Positions 44,316 to 54,143 of a stretch of 64,000 bases of DNA are shown here, one piece after another. This DNA comes from Chryseobacterium sp. ZHDP1. GTDB lineage: Bacteria; Bacteroidota; Bacteroidia; Flavobacteriales; Weeksellaceae. Each line of letters begins with the position of its first letter. Positions within the stretch are counted from its first letter, which is position 1. The notes under the pieces are model-generated. The model searched no databases. It had not been told where the DNA came from and was given only the letters and a program-made list of their open reading frames with translations. The stretch lies in NCBI RefSeq assembly GCF_018603435.1, contig NZ_CP075682.1, positions 4,464,001 through 4,528,000 on the forward strand, given 5' to 3'. The translations under genes and the position numbers were made by a program.

Positions 44316-45716
44316 ATGGAAAATTTCAGGAAAGAAAGTGATTTGCTGGGAGTATTAGAGGTTCCGGTGAATGCTTATTATGGAGTACAGACACAAAGAG
44401 CGATTAATAATTTTAAAATTTCAGGACAGCTTTTATCTTCATATCCCGAGTTCATCAAAGGATTGGCTTTCGTAAAAAAAGCGGCAGCCAAAACCAATTA
44501 TGAGCTGGGTCTGCTGGATGAAAATTTATATTTTACCATTGCTGAAGTTTGTGATGAATTAATTAACGGAGAATTGCACGATCAGTTTCCGGTAGATATG
44601 ATTCAGGGCGGAGCAGGAACTTCCATTAATATGAATGCCAATGAAGTAATTGCCAACCGTGTTCTGGAAAAACTCGGGAAAAATAAAGGACAGTACGAAT
44701 TCTGTTCACCCAACGATCATATCAATCTTTCCCAGTCTACCAACGATGCATATCCTACGGCAATTAAAATGGGACTGTTGCAGATGAACATTTCTCTTGT
44801 AGAAAAACTGGAGAAAATTGTTGAAGCTTTCAGAGCGAAAGGGAAAGAATTTCAGGATGTCATCAAAATGGGACGAACACAGCTTCAGGATGCAGTTCCG
44901 ATGACTTTGGGACAGGAATTTGAAGCCTTTGCAGCTACTTTGGAAGAAGATATTTCTAAATTAAATAACAATGCTAATCTTTTCGTAGAAGTTAATATGG
45001 GAGCCACTGCGATCGGGACGGGAATTAACGCTCCGGTTGGATACGCAACACTCTGCGCGAAAAATTTAGCGCAATTAACAGGTTTTCCTATAGTTTCTGC
45101 ACCGGATTTGGTGGAAGCTACACCAGATACGGGTTCTTATGTGATCTATTCCTCAGCGATGAAACGTCTTGCTGTTAAATTATCAAAAATCTGTAACGAT
45201 TTGAGATTACTTGCTTCAGGACCGAGAGCCGGATTATCGGAAATCAATTTACCTCCGATGCAGCCGGGATCTTCCATTATGCCGGGAAAAGTAAATCCTG
45301 TGATTCCGGAAGTGGTGAATCAGGTTTGTTTTAAAGTTTTCGGAAACGATCTTACGGTAACTTTTGCAGCAGAAGCAGGACAGTTACAGCTCAATGTTAT
45401 GGAACCTGTGCTTTCTCACGCGATCATGGAAAATATTCACTTTTTAAGCAATGCTCTGGATACGCTTCGCGAAAAATGTATCGTCGGAATTACGGCAAAT
45501 AAAGAGGTTTGCCTGAATATGGTGAAGCACAGCATCGGAATTGTAACGGCTTTAAATCCTTACATCGGCTATAAACAATCGACAGCGATTGCCAAAGAAG
45601 CTTTGGAAACAGGAAAAAGCGTGTATAATTTAGTATTGGAAAAAGAACTTCTTTCTCAGGAAAAACTGGATGAAATTCTTGATCCTAAAAATATGCTGAA
45701 ACCGCACAATAAATAA
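44316..45716 (+). CDS. aspA: Aspartate ammonia-lyase
   Basis: A 466-aa fumarase/aspartase superfamily enzyme with the signature GSSIMPGKVNPVIPE (about residues 317-331), GAGTSINMNANEVIAN and SQSTNDAYPTA. Aspartase-like length and GGAGTS region favour aspA over class II fumarase, which is not excluded. It would convert aspartate to fumarate and ammonia in the cytosol. Confidence 0.88.
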   Translation: MENFRKESDLLGVLEVPVNAYYGVQTQRAINNFKISGQLLSSYPEFIKGLAFVKKAAAKTNYELGLLDENLYFTIAEVCDELINGELHDQFPVDMIQGGAGTSINMNANEVIANRVLEKLGKNKGQYEFCSPNDHINLSQSTNDAYPTAIKMGLLQMNISLVEKLEKIVEAFRAKGKEFQDVIKMGRTQLQDAVPMTLGQEFEAFAATLEEDISKLNNNANLFVEVNMGATAIGTGINAPVGYATLCAKNLAQLTGFPIVSAPDLVEATPDTGSYVIYSSAMKRLAVKLSKICNDLRLLASGPRAGLSEINLPPMQPGSSIMPGKVNPVIPEVVNQVCFKVFGNDLTVTFAAEAGQLQLNVMEPVLSHAIMENIHFLSNALDTLREKCIVGITANKEVCLNMVKHSIGIVTALNPYIGYKQSTAIAKEALETGKSVYNLVLEKELLSQEKLDEILDPKNMLKPHNK

Positions 45717-45804
45717 AAATAACGGTAAGCGATACCTGATGTTGACTAAGAATACGACGTTTTTTATCAAGTATCGCTTATTATTCATCATTTATACTTT
45801 TCTT

Positions 45805-46659
45805 TTGAGATTTTTAATCATCATTCCTGCGCATAACGAAGAAAACAATCTTCCTTTTACATTAGATTCTTTACAACAGCAGAGTTTTAAGGATTTTAAA
45901 GTTGTGGTTGTTAATGACGGTTCTACAGACGGAACATCAGAAGTCATCAGAAAATACACAGATCACGATTCCAGATTTGAAACAATTGATCTTCAGAAAT
46001 CTGCGCACCAACCAGGTTCCAAAGTCGTTAATGCTTTTAAAAATGGCTTAAATACTCAGAATATAGAAGAGTTTGAGATCATCTGCAAATTTGATGCGGA
46101 TGTCATTTTACCTGAAAATTATCTTGAAACGGTAGAAAATGCTTTCAGAAATAATCCAAAATACGGATTGGTTGGCGGTTTACTGTATGTTGAAAAAGAC
46201 GGAGAGTGGATCTACGAAGGAAATTCCAACAAACATCATGTTCGAGGTCCGATGAAAGCATACCGAAAAGAAAGTTTTATTGAAATGAAAGGCATTCGGG
46301 AAACATTGGGATGGGATAATATTGATGCCATTTTGCTGGAAAATCTGGGCTGGAAAGAAGTTGTTCTGCCGGAACTTCATGTGAAATTAATTAAAGTGAA
46401 AGGAGCTGATTATACCATAAAACCCGCAGATTATTACGGAAGATATTTTTATTTTTTAGGACTGAACCGGTTTTTAGCTTACATCGCTTCCTCAAAAGAA
46501 GCCATGAAAAGCAAATCGGCTGCGTTTTTCTTTTCAATGATTAAATCATATGAAAACTGCCGTTCTCAAAACTTAGAACTGAAAATTTCAACAGAAGAAC
46601 AGAAAGCCATCAACAACCAGCGTTGGAATATGCTGAAGAAAAAGTGGCTTAAAATGTAA
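45805..46659 (+). CDS. Glycosyltransferase family 2
   Basis: A GT-A fold glycosyltransferase. The conserved start is FLIIIPAHNEENNLPFTLDSL, with VVVNDGSTDGT and the DXD-like CKFDADVIL. ATG at 45739 would add a 22-residue hydrophobic segment absent from typical relatives; TTG at 45805 (LRFLIIIPAHNE) is in frame and gives the normal N-terminus, so it is used here. It probably adds a sugar in surface-glycan synthesis. The adjacent GT-B-like gene, flippase and methyltransferase support a glycan role. Confidence 0.85.
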   Translation: MRFLIIIPAHNEENNLPFTLDSLQQQSFKDFKVVVVNDGSTDGTSEVIRKYTDHDSRFETIDLQKSAHQPGSKVVNAFKNGLNTQNIEEFEIICKFDADVILPENYLETVENAFRNNPKYGLVGGLLYVEKDGEWIYEGNSNKHHVRGPMKAYRKESFIEMKGIRETLGWDNIDAILLENLGWKEVVLPELHVKLIKVKGADYTIKPADYYGRYFYFLGLNRFLAYIASSKEAMKSKSAAFFFSMIKSYENCRSQNLELKISTEEQKAINNQRWNMLKKKWLKM

Positions 46660-46838
46660 TGAATTAAATAAAATGTAGTTGTCCGCAATTCGTTATTACT
46701 AAAAAAAACTTTGGGTTCTCTGCTGAGTGAATAGTTTATGCTGAGCAGCTTGTCGAAGTACCTTTGCGAACGAAAATAAATGTAAAGTGAAACAAAAACT
46801 TTTTGATCTTTGCGTAAAAATTTCTAAAAATAAAACCT

Positions 46839-47906
46839 TTGAAAAAAATAGCCTACATAGAAATTGATACCCACGCCGAAATTGCTCAGGATTTTATGAA
46901 TGTAATGAGCGGTTCCGGAGAATTTACCGTAGATTATTATTTTTCAAAAAAAATAAAAGATCAGATCCTTGAATCCGGAGAGAATATTTTTCTGTCGGAC
47001 AGTTCCATGATTTTGGATCAGCTGAATTTAAAAAAATATGATGTAATTATCATCGGAACGGTTCACCGTTATTTCAACACCTTTCTTGCCATTGTAAAAA
47101 AATACAAAGCTTCCGTAATCGTTCACAATATGAACTTTATGAAATCTTCAAAGTTCAGCCTTATCAAAAGTATTTTCAAAGAAGATCAGATATACAGACT
47201 GAAATTGTTGTGGAAAGAAGGTTTGTTAAATGCATCAAAAGTCTATCAGACAGCAAAAAAACGATTGGTTTTGGATGAAGAACTGAGTTCTGAAAGATAT
47301 ACATTCTTGCCTCTTTTTTACACCAAAAATTTTAAAAAGCCGGAGAATAAAGTGTTAACCATTGTAATTCCGGGTGGAGTTTCCCAGCAAAGAAGAGATT
47401 ATAAAAGAGTTTTTTCAATCATAAACAATCTTGAAAAGTTAAATGAACATTCAGATCCTGAAAATAAATTTATTCAATTTGTCTTTTTAGGAAAAGCAAA
47501 AAATGAAGAATTAAAAGAGATTATTGATTTAGAACGTTCATTGAAATATATCAATATTACCTATTTTTCAGAGAGGGTTACTCAAACAGATTTCGAAAAC
47601 TGGATGAATAAAGCAGACGTTTTATGGTGCCCGATTCAGCAGAAAACTCAGTTTTTCAGTCAGGAAGAAATCTACGGCAAAACAAAAATGACGGGAAATC
47701 TGGGAGATGCCATCAAATTCGGGAAACAGGCTGTTTTTCCTTCGAATTATGCATCGAAATTAAACTTTATTATTCCTGAGCAAAAAGATATTCTGGAGCA
47801 GTTTAAATCACTTAAAAACAGTCAATTCGATTTTCAAAAAGATTTCGATAAAAAATCTGTTCAGCAAAAACTCGAAAAGCTTCTAAAAGAGTTGATTTCT
47901 ATTTAA
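46839..47906 (+). CDS. Probable GT-B-type glycosyltransferase
   Basis: A 355-aa protein starting at TTG (46839, KKIAYIEIDTHAEI). Features of a GT-B fold are visible: an N-terminal Rossmann-like half (KYDVIIIGTVHRYFNTFLAI), and a second half with LTIVIPGGVSQQRRDY, QFVFLGKA and DVLWCPIQQKTQ. No family-specific motif is certain. It overlaps the convergent flippase gene by 8 bases. Confidence 0.7.
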   Translation: MKKIAYIEIDTHAEIAQDFMNVMSGSGEFTVDYYFSKKIKDQILESGENIFLSDSSMILDQLNLKKYDVIIIGTVHRYFNTFLAIVKKYKASVIVHNMNFMKSSKFSLIKSIFKEDQIYRLKLLWKEGLLNASKVYQTAKKRLVLDEELSSERYTFLPLFYTKNFKKPENKVLTIVIPGGVSQQRRDYKRVFSIINNLEKLNEHSDPENKFIQFVFLGKAKNEELKEIIDLERSLKYINITYFSERVTQTDFENWMNKADVLWCPIQQKTQFFSQEEIYGKTKMTGNLGDAIKFGKQAVFPSNYASKLNFIIPEQKDILEQFKSLKNSQFDFQKDFDKKSVQQKLEKLLKELISI

Positions 47907-49377
47907 ATTTAAAAATACTTTTAATAAAATTTTTGTTCAAATAATCTTCTATAGGGAAAATCTTAGTGAAATAATTTCCAATAAAGATCAGTATAAGAAC
48001 AATAGTAGGTTTGTAGATCATGTTGATGAAATTACTGTCGAAATTCGGCAAAACAATGGCAACCGTAACTGCTAAAGTACAGATAATGGATACAAAAATC
48101 ATTTCAATCGTTAAAGGAGACACTTTAAACATCACATAGTTGAAAATAATCTTGATGACATTGTAGGTGGTAAGAGAAATCGCGGTAGACAAAGCAATTC
48201 CGCTTAATTTTAGTTCTGTATTTTTAATAAAATAAAGATTCAGCCCAATGGTAAGTCCCGCCAGTAAAAGCATGACAACAATATTGAATTTATAATATTT
48301 TGAAAGGGAAATGATATTTCCGTTAAAACCTGTTGCTAAATCTACCAGAACGGCTGATCCCCAGATCCATACAACCGGTTGATATTCTCTTAGAAGAATT
48401 CCATTTTTCGGCATGAAATACGTTAAATAAGGAAATCCTACCACGATGCAGGAAAACAGAACAGCCCCTAGGAAATAAAGCGTAAGCGATGTTTTTTTAT
48501 GAAATTTATCTAAACCTTCCATGTCGCCGTCTGCAAGATTTTTGCTGATAATGGGCGCAGAAACATTAAACAATCCGAGCTGAGGAATAGAAATCAGGGA
48601 AATCAAAGCGTAAAGGGTAGCATAAATTCCGTTTTCCTCCATTCCCAGATATTCGCCGATCATTAAGCTGTTGATGGCCAAGTAATTTCCGAAAGTTCCT
48701 AAAAAACCGAAAAAACTGTAGTTGAAAAATTCTTTCCAGAAACCATCTTTCTTGAAATAATCTGTACTGAAATCCAGATTGATTTTGTCCAGTTTATTGG
48801 TATAACGGATATATCCGAAAAGCATTAAAGCAAAAATTCCGAAGAAAAAGGCAAATGCAGTTTTCTGTGATGCAGCAAAGTAGAAAAAAAGACAGAAGGC
48901 TCCTAAATTGGCAATTTTCGGAAAAAGATTGTCAAAAATATTAGAAACTACAATTCTCTTGTAATTGGAGGTGTATTTGTTGAAAATGGCACAAAAGGAA
49001 AGGATAAGAACCAGTGGTAAAATGATTTCCTTCGCTCTCCAGGCTTCCGTAAGTTTAAATTTAGGATAAACGTAAGGCAGGATGAAAAATATTAACGAAA
49101 AAATAAGAAAATTAATAAAAACAGCAAGTAAAGAAAGGGAAAGCATATTCTGCTTTTTGCCGTCCTGATCCACTTTATGAAAAAACTTTACATTGGAATA
49201 GGAAATTCCCATCACCACAAACGGAACCAGAAATTCCGCGCTGGGAAGAATATATCGTAGTTTTCCGTAAAACTCAAAGTCGTTCGGAAAAATAAAAATT
49301 GCGGAAACCGTTCCCAGTAAAAAACCAATATATCCAATGATGGAATATTTAAAGCCCTGCCTTGCTACTACGCTCAT
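47899..49377 (-). CDS. Oligosaccharide flippase (Wzx/MOP-like)
   Basis: A 492-aa protein with 12-14 hydrophobic segments (for example IGYIGFLLGTVSAIFIF at the N-terminus, YLGAVLFSCIVVGFPYL, VMLLLAGLTIGLNLYF). This is the polysaccharide transporter type that moves lipid-linked oligosaccharides across the inner membrane. It lies between the FkbM methyltransferase gene (6 bases away) and a convergent glycosyltransferase gene. Confidence 0.88.
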   Translation of the reverse strand: MSVVARQGFKYSIIGYIGFLLGTVSAIFIFPNDFEFYGKLRYILPSAEFLVPFVVMGISYSNVKFFHKVDQDGKKQNMLSLSLLAVFINFLIFSLIFFILPYVYPKFKLTEAWRAKEIILPLVLILSFCAIFNKYTSNYKRIVVSNIFDNLFPKIANLGAFCLFFYFAASQKTAFAFFFGIFALMLFGYIRYTNKLDKINLDFSTDYFKKDGFWKEFFNYSFFGFLGTFGNYLAINSLMIGEYLGMEENGIYATLYALISLISIPQLGLFNVSAPIISKNLADGDMEGLDKFHKKTSLTLYFLGAVLFSCIVVGFPYLTYFMPKNGILLREYQPVVWIWGSAVLVDLATGFNGNIISLSKYYKFNIVVMLLLAGLTIGLNLYFIKNTELKLSGIALSTAISLTTYNVIKIIFNYVMFKVSPLTIEMIFVSIICTLAVTVAIVLPNFDSNFINMIYKPTIVLILIFIGNYFTKIFPIEDYLNKNFIKSIFKFK

Positions 49378-49383
49378 CTTTTA

Positions 49384-50175
49384 TTAGTTTTTTGGAATAA
49401 AAATAATATTGTTGATGTATTCCGTTTTATTTTTTTCGTCGCTGATATTTTTTAAAAGAATTTCTTCCGTTAATTTTTTAAGCTCAAAAGTGTATCTGTT
49501 CAGATAATTTGCATCATAACCCCAGGATTCAACTTCTGAAATTTTATCCCAAATCGGAGTGTGGTGGTGTCTCTGTTCCATTTCCACCATTAAAGTAGGA
49601 GAAAACTTACTGATGATTTGTTTTGCTCCTTTAAGGGTTTTCATTTCATTGCCTTCCACATCAATTTTAATAAAATCCAGTTTTTTGAAATGTTCAATGG
49701 CTGCCCATTCGTCCAGCTTTATCACTTTTACTTTTTCGGTGTAGCTTTTTTCTTCGCCTTTTTCTTTATAATCGGTGTTCAGAGTACCTCTTGAAGCAAC
49801 CATTTTTCCGTTAATCACCGGAACTTTAAATTCTGCGGTTGTGTTTTCATCAGAAAGCGCCAGAGGAAAAATGCGCATTGCGGGAAATAATCTTTTCAGG
49901 CGGCGGTATAATTTTTTATTGGGTTCAAAAGCATAGATGTTTTCATGATCCAGCTTGTTTTCCAGTTGATAAAGGAAAGTTCCTACATTGGCTCCAATGT
50001 CGAGAATAACAGCATTTTTAGGCAAAAACTCTTTAATCCAGACCAGTTCCGGCTCTACATTCCGCGACGAAAAATTATCTTTGGTAAGATTATTTAAACT
50101 TTTAAAATATCTTTTTTTATAAAAATTCGGGCTTATATATTGCAGCTTCTCAGCGATTCTTTGGTACAGAGACAT
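49384..50175 (-). CDS. FkbM family methyltransferase
   Basis: A 263-aa SAM-dependent methyltransferase. Motif I is AVILDIGANVGTFLYQL (about 55-71) and the acidic loop that binds SAM is IYAFEPNKKLYRRLKRLF. The later DFIKIDVEGNEMKTLKGA is the FkbM signature. Likely O-methylates a surface sugar. It is co-transcribed with the flippase gene. Confidence 0.9.
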   Translation of the reverse strand: MSLYQRIAEKLQYISPNFYKKRYFKSLNNLTKDNFSSRNVEPELVWIKEFLPKNAVILDIGANVGTFLYQLENKLDHENIYAFEPNKKLYRRLKRLFPAMRIFPLALSDENTTAEFKVPVINGKMVASRGTLNTDYKEKGEEKSYTEKVKVIKLDEWAAIEHFKKLDFIKIDVEGNEMKTLKGAKQIISKFSPTLMVEMEQRHHHTPIWDKISEVESWGYDANYLNRYTFELKKLTEEILLKNISDEKNKTEYINNIIFIPKN

Positions 50176-50435
50176 TGTAGGATTTTTGGACTAATCAGCA
50201 AATATAAGAAAAATGGTTAAAACAATGTTAAAATAATAAGATTGTAAATATTTGATATTTAGTGTTTTGTGTATTTTTTTTAATTTAGATTTAATTTTAA
50301 ATCAGTTCTTTTGTTTTTCAGCAGTATTTTTCATATTTTTCTAATGGCTTGTATAATAACGGATTGGAATGAAAAAAGTAAATGATTTTAAAAACTCTTA
50401 GTATTTATCCATTAAAAACTTTCGTCAAAAATCCG

Positions 50436-50443
50436 TAACTTTG
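50436..50443 (+). promoter_or_regulatory. Putative -7 element of hpt
   Basis: TAACTTTG matches the Bacteroidota -7 consensus TAnnTTTG and lies 19 bases upstream of the hpt ATG. No clear -33 TTG was seen. Confidence 0.45.
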
Positions 50444-50462
50444 CCACCTACTAAAATTTTTT

Positions 50463-51017
50463 ATGGAGAGTATTAAAGTTCACGACAAAACTTTCGTTCC
50501 TTATCTGGAGGATGCCGAGATTCAGGAGATTGTAAAAGCTACGGCTTTAAAGATTTATGAAGATTATAAAGATGAAGTTCCTGTTTTCATAGGTGTTTTG
50601 AATGGGGTAATTATGTTCTTCTCAGACCTTCTGAAGCATTATTCCGGACCATGTGAGATTGCTTTTATCCAGATGAGTTCTTATGTGGGAACAGAATCTA
50701 CAGGAATTGTTTACCAGAAAATGGAGCTGACAAAGGATGTAAAAGACCGTCACATCATTCTGGTAGAAGATATTGTAGATACCGGAAATACAGTAGAAAG
50801 TCTGTTCAAGTATTTTAACGAGACACAGCGTCCAAAATCTGTAAAAATAGCTTCATTCCTTTTGAAACCAGAAGTGTATAAGAAAGATTTCAAGCTGGAT
50901 TATATCGGGAAAGAAATTCCAAATAAATTTGTTTTAGGGTACGGTCTGGATTATGATGAATTAGGAAGAAACTTACCTAATCTGTACCAGTTGGAAGACG
51001 GACAAATCAATCATTAA
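50463..51017 (+). CDS. hpt: Hypoxanthine phosphoribosyltransferase
   Basis: A 184-aa type I phosphoribosyltransferase with the PRPP-binding loop IILVEDIVDTGNTVESL. The later LDYIGKEIPNKFVLGYGLDY is the hpt C-terminal pattern, and FIGVLNGVIMFFSDLL is near residue 38. It salvages hypoxanthine (and guanine) to nucleotides with PRPP. It precedes adk, another purine gene. Confidence 0.92.
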   Translation: MESIKVHDKTFVPYLEDAEIQEIVKATALKIYEDYKDEVPVFIGVLNGVIMFFSDLLKHYSGPCEIAFIQMSSYVGTESTGIVYQKMELTKDVKDRHIILVEDIVDTGNTVESLFKYFNETQRPKSVKIASFLLKPEVYKKDFKLDYIGKEIPNKFVLGYGLDYDELGRNLPNLYQLEDGQINH

Positions 51018-51155
51018 AACGCTGTTGGCTATTAGCTGATAGCTTTTAGCTTAAAAGTAAAATAAAGTAATAAATTTAATAATAACTTAAAAACAGCTAA
51101 AAGCAGGAAGCAGGCCAATAAGAGCAGTGCCGATTGCCGGAAGCAAAACAACATT

Positions 51156-51737
51156 ATGATAAACATCGTTCTGTTTGGTCCTCCAGGAAGTGGAAAAGGA
51201 ACACAAGCACAAAACCTGATCGAGAAATTCAATCTGAAACAAATCTCAACAGGTGATCTTTTCAGATTCAATATGAAAAATGATACCGAGCTTGGAAAAT
51301 TAGCAAAATCTTACATTGATAAGGGAGAATTGGTTCCGGATCAGGTAACAACGGATATGCTGATCGATGAGATCAGAAAACCTACCGATGCAGCAGGATT
51401 CATTTTCGACGGTTATCCGAGAACGGCTGTTCAGACGGAAGCACTGGAGAAAATTGTAAAAGATGAATTGAACGATAAAATTGATGTTTGTCTTTCTTTG
51501 GTGGTTGAAGATTCAATTTTGGTAGACCGATTGCTGAAAAGAGGAGAAATCAGCGGAAGATCAGACGACAGCAATGTAGAGATCATCCAAAACAGAATAA
51601 AAGAGTACTACACAAAAACAGCAGAAGTTGCCGAGCTGTACAAGCAGCAGGGCAAATATGTAGAGATCAACGGTGTCGGAGACATCAATGAAATCTCTGA
51701 AAAACTTTTCGCTGAAGTAGAGAAGTTTCAAAAGTAA
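51156..51737 (+). CDS. adk: Adenylate kinase
   Basis: A 193-aa enzyme of normal length for the short-lid type. P-loop GPPGSGKGTQAQ (about 8-19), NMP-binding LKQISTGDLFRFN, FIFDGYPRT and the lid-region Arg in LLKRGEISGRSDD are visible. It interconverts ATP+AMP and 2 ADP. Shares the strand with hpt and obgE. Confidence 0.95.
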   Translation: MINIVLFGPPGSGKGTQAQNLIEKFNLKQISTGDLFRFNMKNDTELGKLAKSYIDKGELVPDQVTTDMLIDEIRKPTDAAGFIFDGYPRTAVQTEALEKIVKDELNDKIDVCLSLVVEDSILVDRLLKRGEISGRSDDSNVEIIQNRIKEYYTKTAEVAELYKQQGKYVEINGVGDINEISEKLFAEVEKFQK

Positions 51738-51817
51738 AAATTTTTGATTCAAGGTTCAAAGTTCCAAATTCAAGGTTAAAACTTTGAACCTTCAACATAA
51801 AACCTTGAATTAAAATT

Positions 51818-52801
51818 ATGTCAAATTTTGTAGATTACGTAAAGATTCATTGTAAAAGCGGTCATGGAGGAGCAGGTTCTGCGCATCTCCGCCGCGAAAA
51901 GTATATTCCTAAAGGCGGTCCGGATGGAGGAGACGGAGGAAGAGGAGGACACGTCATCATGAAAGGAAATGCCAACGAATGGACTTTGCTTCCTCTGCGT
52001 TACACGCGACACGTAAAAGCGGAGCGTGGTGAAAACGGAGGAAAGAATCAGTTAACAGGAGCTTACGGAGCCGATGTCTATATTGAGGTTCCTATCGGAA
52101 CGATTGCTAAAAATGAAGATGGCGAGATCATTGGTGAAATTCTGGAAGACGGTCAGGAAATTATCCTGATGGAAGGAGGAATGGGAGGAAAAGGAAACGA
52201 ACACTTCAAATCTTCTACCAACCAGACTCCAAGATTTGCACAACCGGGAATGGATGGACAGGAAGGATACGTCGTTTTTGAGCTTAAAATTCTTGCTGAT
52301 GTGGGTCTTGTAGGATTTCCGAATGCAGGAAAATCTACCTTATTATCTTCTGTTTCTGCGGCTAAACCTAAAATTGCAGATTATGCTTTTACCACGTTAA
52401 CCCCTAATCTTGGAATTGTAGATTACAGAAATTACAAGTCTTTTGTAATGGCAGATATTCCGGGAATTATTGAAGGAGCAGCGGAAGGTAAAGGTTTAGG
52501 ACACCGTTTTTTAAGACATATTGAAAGGAATTCCATCCTGTTGTTTTTAATTCCTGCAGATTCTGAAGATCATTTTCAGGAATTTAAGATTTTGGAAAAT
52601 GAATTAAAGGAATACAATCCTGAATTGCTGGATAAAGATTTTATTATTTCCATTTCAAAGTCCGATCTTCTGGATGAAGAGTTGAGGAAAGAAATTTCCG
52701 CAGAATTTCCGGAAAACAGACAGCCTTTATTTTTCTCAGGCGTTACCGGAGAAGGTCTTATGGAACTGAAAGATGTGATCTGGAAGAAGTTGCATGGGTA
52801 G
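51818..52801 (+). CDS. obgE: GTPase Obg
   Basis: A 327-aa Obg GTPase. The glycine-rich Obg domain (GHGGAGSAHLRREKYIPKG, then PDGGDGGRGGH) spans about 1-158. The G domain has G1 GFPNAGKSTLL, G3 DIPGIIEGAAEGKGLGH and G4 SKSD in place of the usual NKxD. It is a ribosome-assembly and stress GTPase. The next downstream DNA is an insertion sequence. Confidence 0.95.
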   Translation: MSNFVDYVKIHCKSGHGGAGSAHLRREKYIPKGGPDGGDGGRGGHVIMKGNANEWTLLPLRYTRHVKAERGENGGKNQLTGAYGADVYIEVPIGTIAKNEDGEIIGEILEDGQEIILMEGGMGGKGNEHFKSSTNQTPRFAQPGMDGQEGYVVFELKILADVGLVGFPNAGKSTLLSSVSAAKPKIADYAFTTLTPNLGIVDYRNYKSFVMADIPGIIEGAAEGKGLGHRFLRHIERNSILLFLIPADSEDHFQEFKILENELKEYNPELLDKDFIISISKSDLLDEELRKEISAEFPENRQPLFFSGVTGEGLMELKDVIWKKLHG

Positions 52802-52822
52802 AATTTAACCGACACATAAAAA

Positions 52823-54095
52823 TAGGTAATGTACTGAAAAATAGTTGGTGAAATTCAGGATATATTTTAATAAATTATGGATGTTAATCCGAAGAGGACA
52901 AAAGCACTGGTGGAGATCAACTTTTCAGCAATAGGATTAATGTTCAAAACGATAGTTTTAAGGTGAGGTTTCCCTCACCTTTTCGTTTATTATCGGATGA
53001 ACCTTATGGCTAAAAAAACTCTATTTTTCGTTAGAAAAATAAATATACCATTTGATGAAATTGATTCGGTTTTTCAATGTGAGACCTCTGTGCAGGTCGA
53101 GATGATTTTTTAAATGGCTGAAATATCCCTCAATACCATTGGTTGTTTTAGGAATATTGGGATTTTCCAGATAATGAAACATATTGGGCAATGCCCGTTT
53201 TATAGTAAAATACGATCGTCTGATAAGCTTGTGGGTATACCAGTATCTTTCGGTTTCAAGATTAATTGTTTTTTCATTAATATAATCCTGATGTCTCAAA
53301 TACCAGTCGTTGAGTTCATTTTTCCACCAGATTTTATCGTTTTGTGTTTTAATTTTCAGTAATAATAAAACGTGTTTTCGAAGTTCCTGACCGGCAATGT
53401 GTTTAGGAAACTTTGTGAGCCAGATCAGGCACATTCTCTGAATATGAACCAGACATCTCTGAGTAATGATGTCTCCATCAGATTTATTTATGGCTTTCAA
53501 AACGCTTTTATGTCCATCTGTAGTAATGCTTTCCAGCTTTACGCCCAGCCGTAAAAGATTGTTTAAATCTTCCCTGATTTCTTCATAATGTTCTCCATCG
53601 GTAAAACGGATAAGCTGTGTATATCCATCAAAATCATCCTGATAAGCAATTAAACAGAACTGAGCAAAATAAGTTGCATCCATTCTTAAATTCACCTTTT
53701 CCCGTTTGATGATCTTTAAGGTAGGAGACTGCTCTAAAATGGTATAAAATGTTTTCTGCAAAGTATCTTTCGAATAACCGCTGTCTCTGCAAAGCGTTTT
53801 GTAGGTCTGCCTTTCCAATACCCATTTTTTGAACCAGATAAAACGATTTTTAATTCTCTGCTCCGTTCTGTTTTGAGTAAATAAAATCCCGCAATTTTTA
53901 CATTTAAATCTTTGCTTTCCCCCTTGTTTTCCCCAACGAATTACCTCCAGGCTTGAACAAGACCAACAACGTTTTTTTGCCATTTTTCAGACAAAGAAAA
54001 AGTTTTATGAAACACGTTTCATAAAACTTCCTCCAAGCAGCCTAACAATGAGGTTTTGATAGGATTCTACCAACTATTTTTCAGTATTATGCCTA
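52823..54095 (-). mobile_element. IS256-type insertion sequence (variant zinc-binding transposase)
   Basis: An 18-base perfect inverted repeat TACTGAAAAATAGTTGGT (52832-52849 with 54069-54086) flanks one transposase gene. Weaker similarity (TAGG...TACTG) extends outwards to about 52823 and 54095, so the exact ends are uncertain and no clear target duplication was seen. The insertion falls between obgE and a secreted-protein gene. A hairpin AAGGTGAGG/CCTCACCTT (52960-52981) lies inside. Confidence 0.85.
53021..53983 (-). CDS. IS256-like transposase, variant zinc-binding type
   Basis: A 320-aa transposase with an N-terminal zinc ribbon (CWSCSSLEVIRWG, then FKCKNCG) and a MULE/IS256-like DDE core: NLRMDATYFAQF, ITTDGHKSVLKAI, QRCLVHIQRMC with the C-x2-H signature, and TTNGIEGYFSHLK with the last Glu. 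Full length and apparently intact. Confidence 0.88.
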   Translation of the reverse strand: MAKKRCWSCSSLEVIRWGKQGGKQRFKCKNCGILFTQNRTEQRIKNRFIWFKKWVLERQTYKTLCRDSGYSKDTLQKTFYTILEQSPTLKIIKREKVNLRMDATYFAQFCLIAYQDDFDGYTQLIRFTDGEHYEEIREDLNNLLRLGVKLESITTDGHKSVLKAINKSDGDIITQRCLVHIQRMCLIWLTKFPKHIAGQELRKHVLLLLKIKTQNDKIWWKNELNDWYLRHQDYINEKTINLETERYWYTHKLIRRSYFTIKRALPNMFHYLENPNIPKTTNGIEGYFSHLKNHLDLHRGLTLKNRINFIKWYIYFSNEK

Positions 54096-54102
54096 AAAAT
54101 AT

Positions 54103-54131
54103 AAAAGGAGAAATGCTTTGTTTCTCCTTTT
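54103..54131 (-). terminator. Terminator of the 571-aa secreted-protein gene
   Basis: Perfect stem AAAAGGAGAAA/TTTCTCCTTTT around a 7-base loop, 12 bases downstream of the stop on the minus strand. The IS right end is directly adjacent. Confidence 0.75.
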
Positions 54132-54143
54132 TAGTGTCAATGA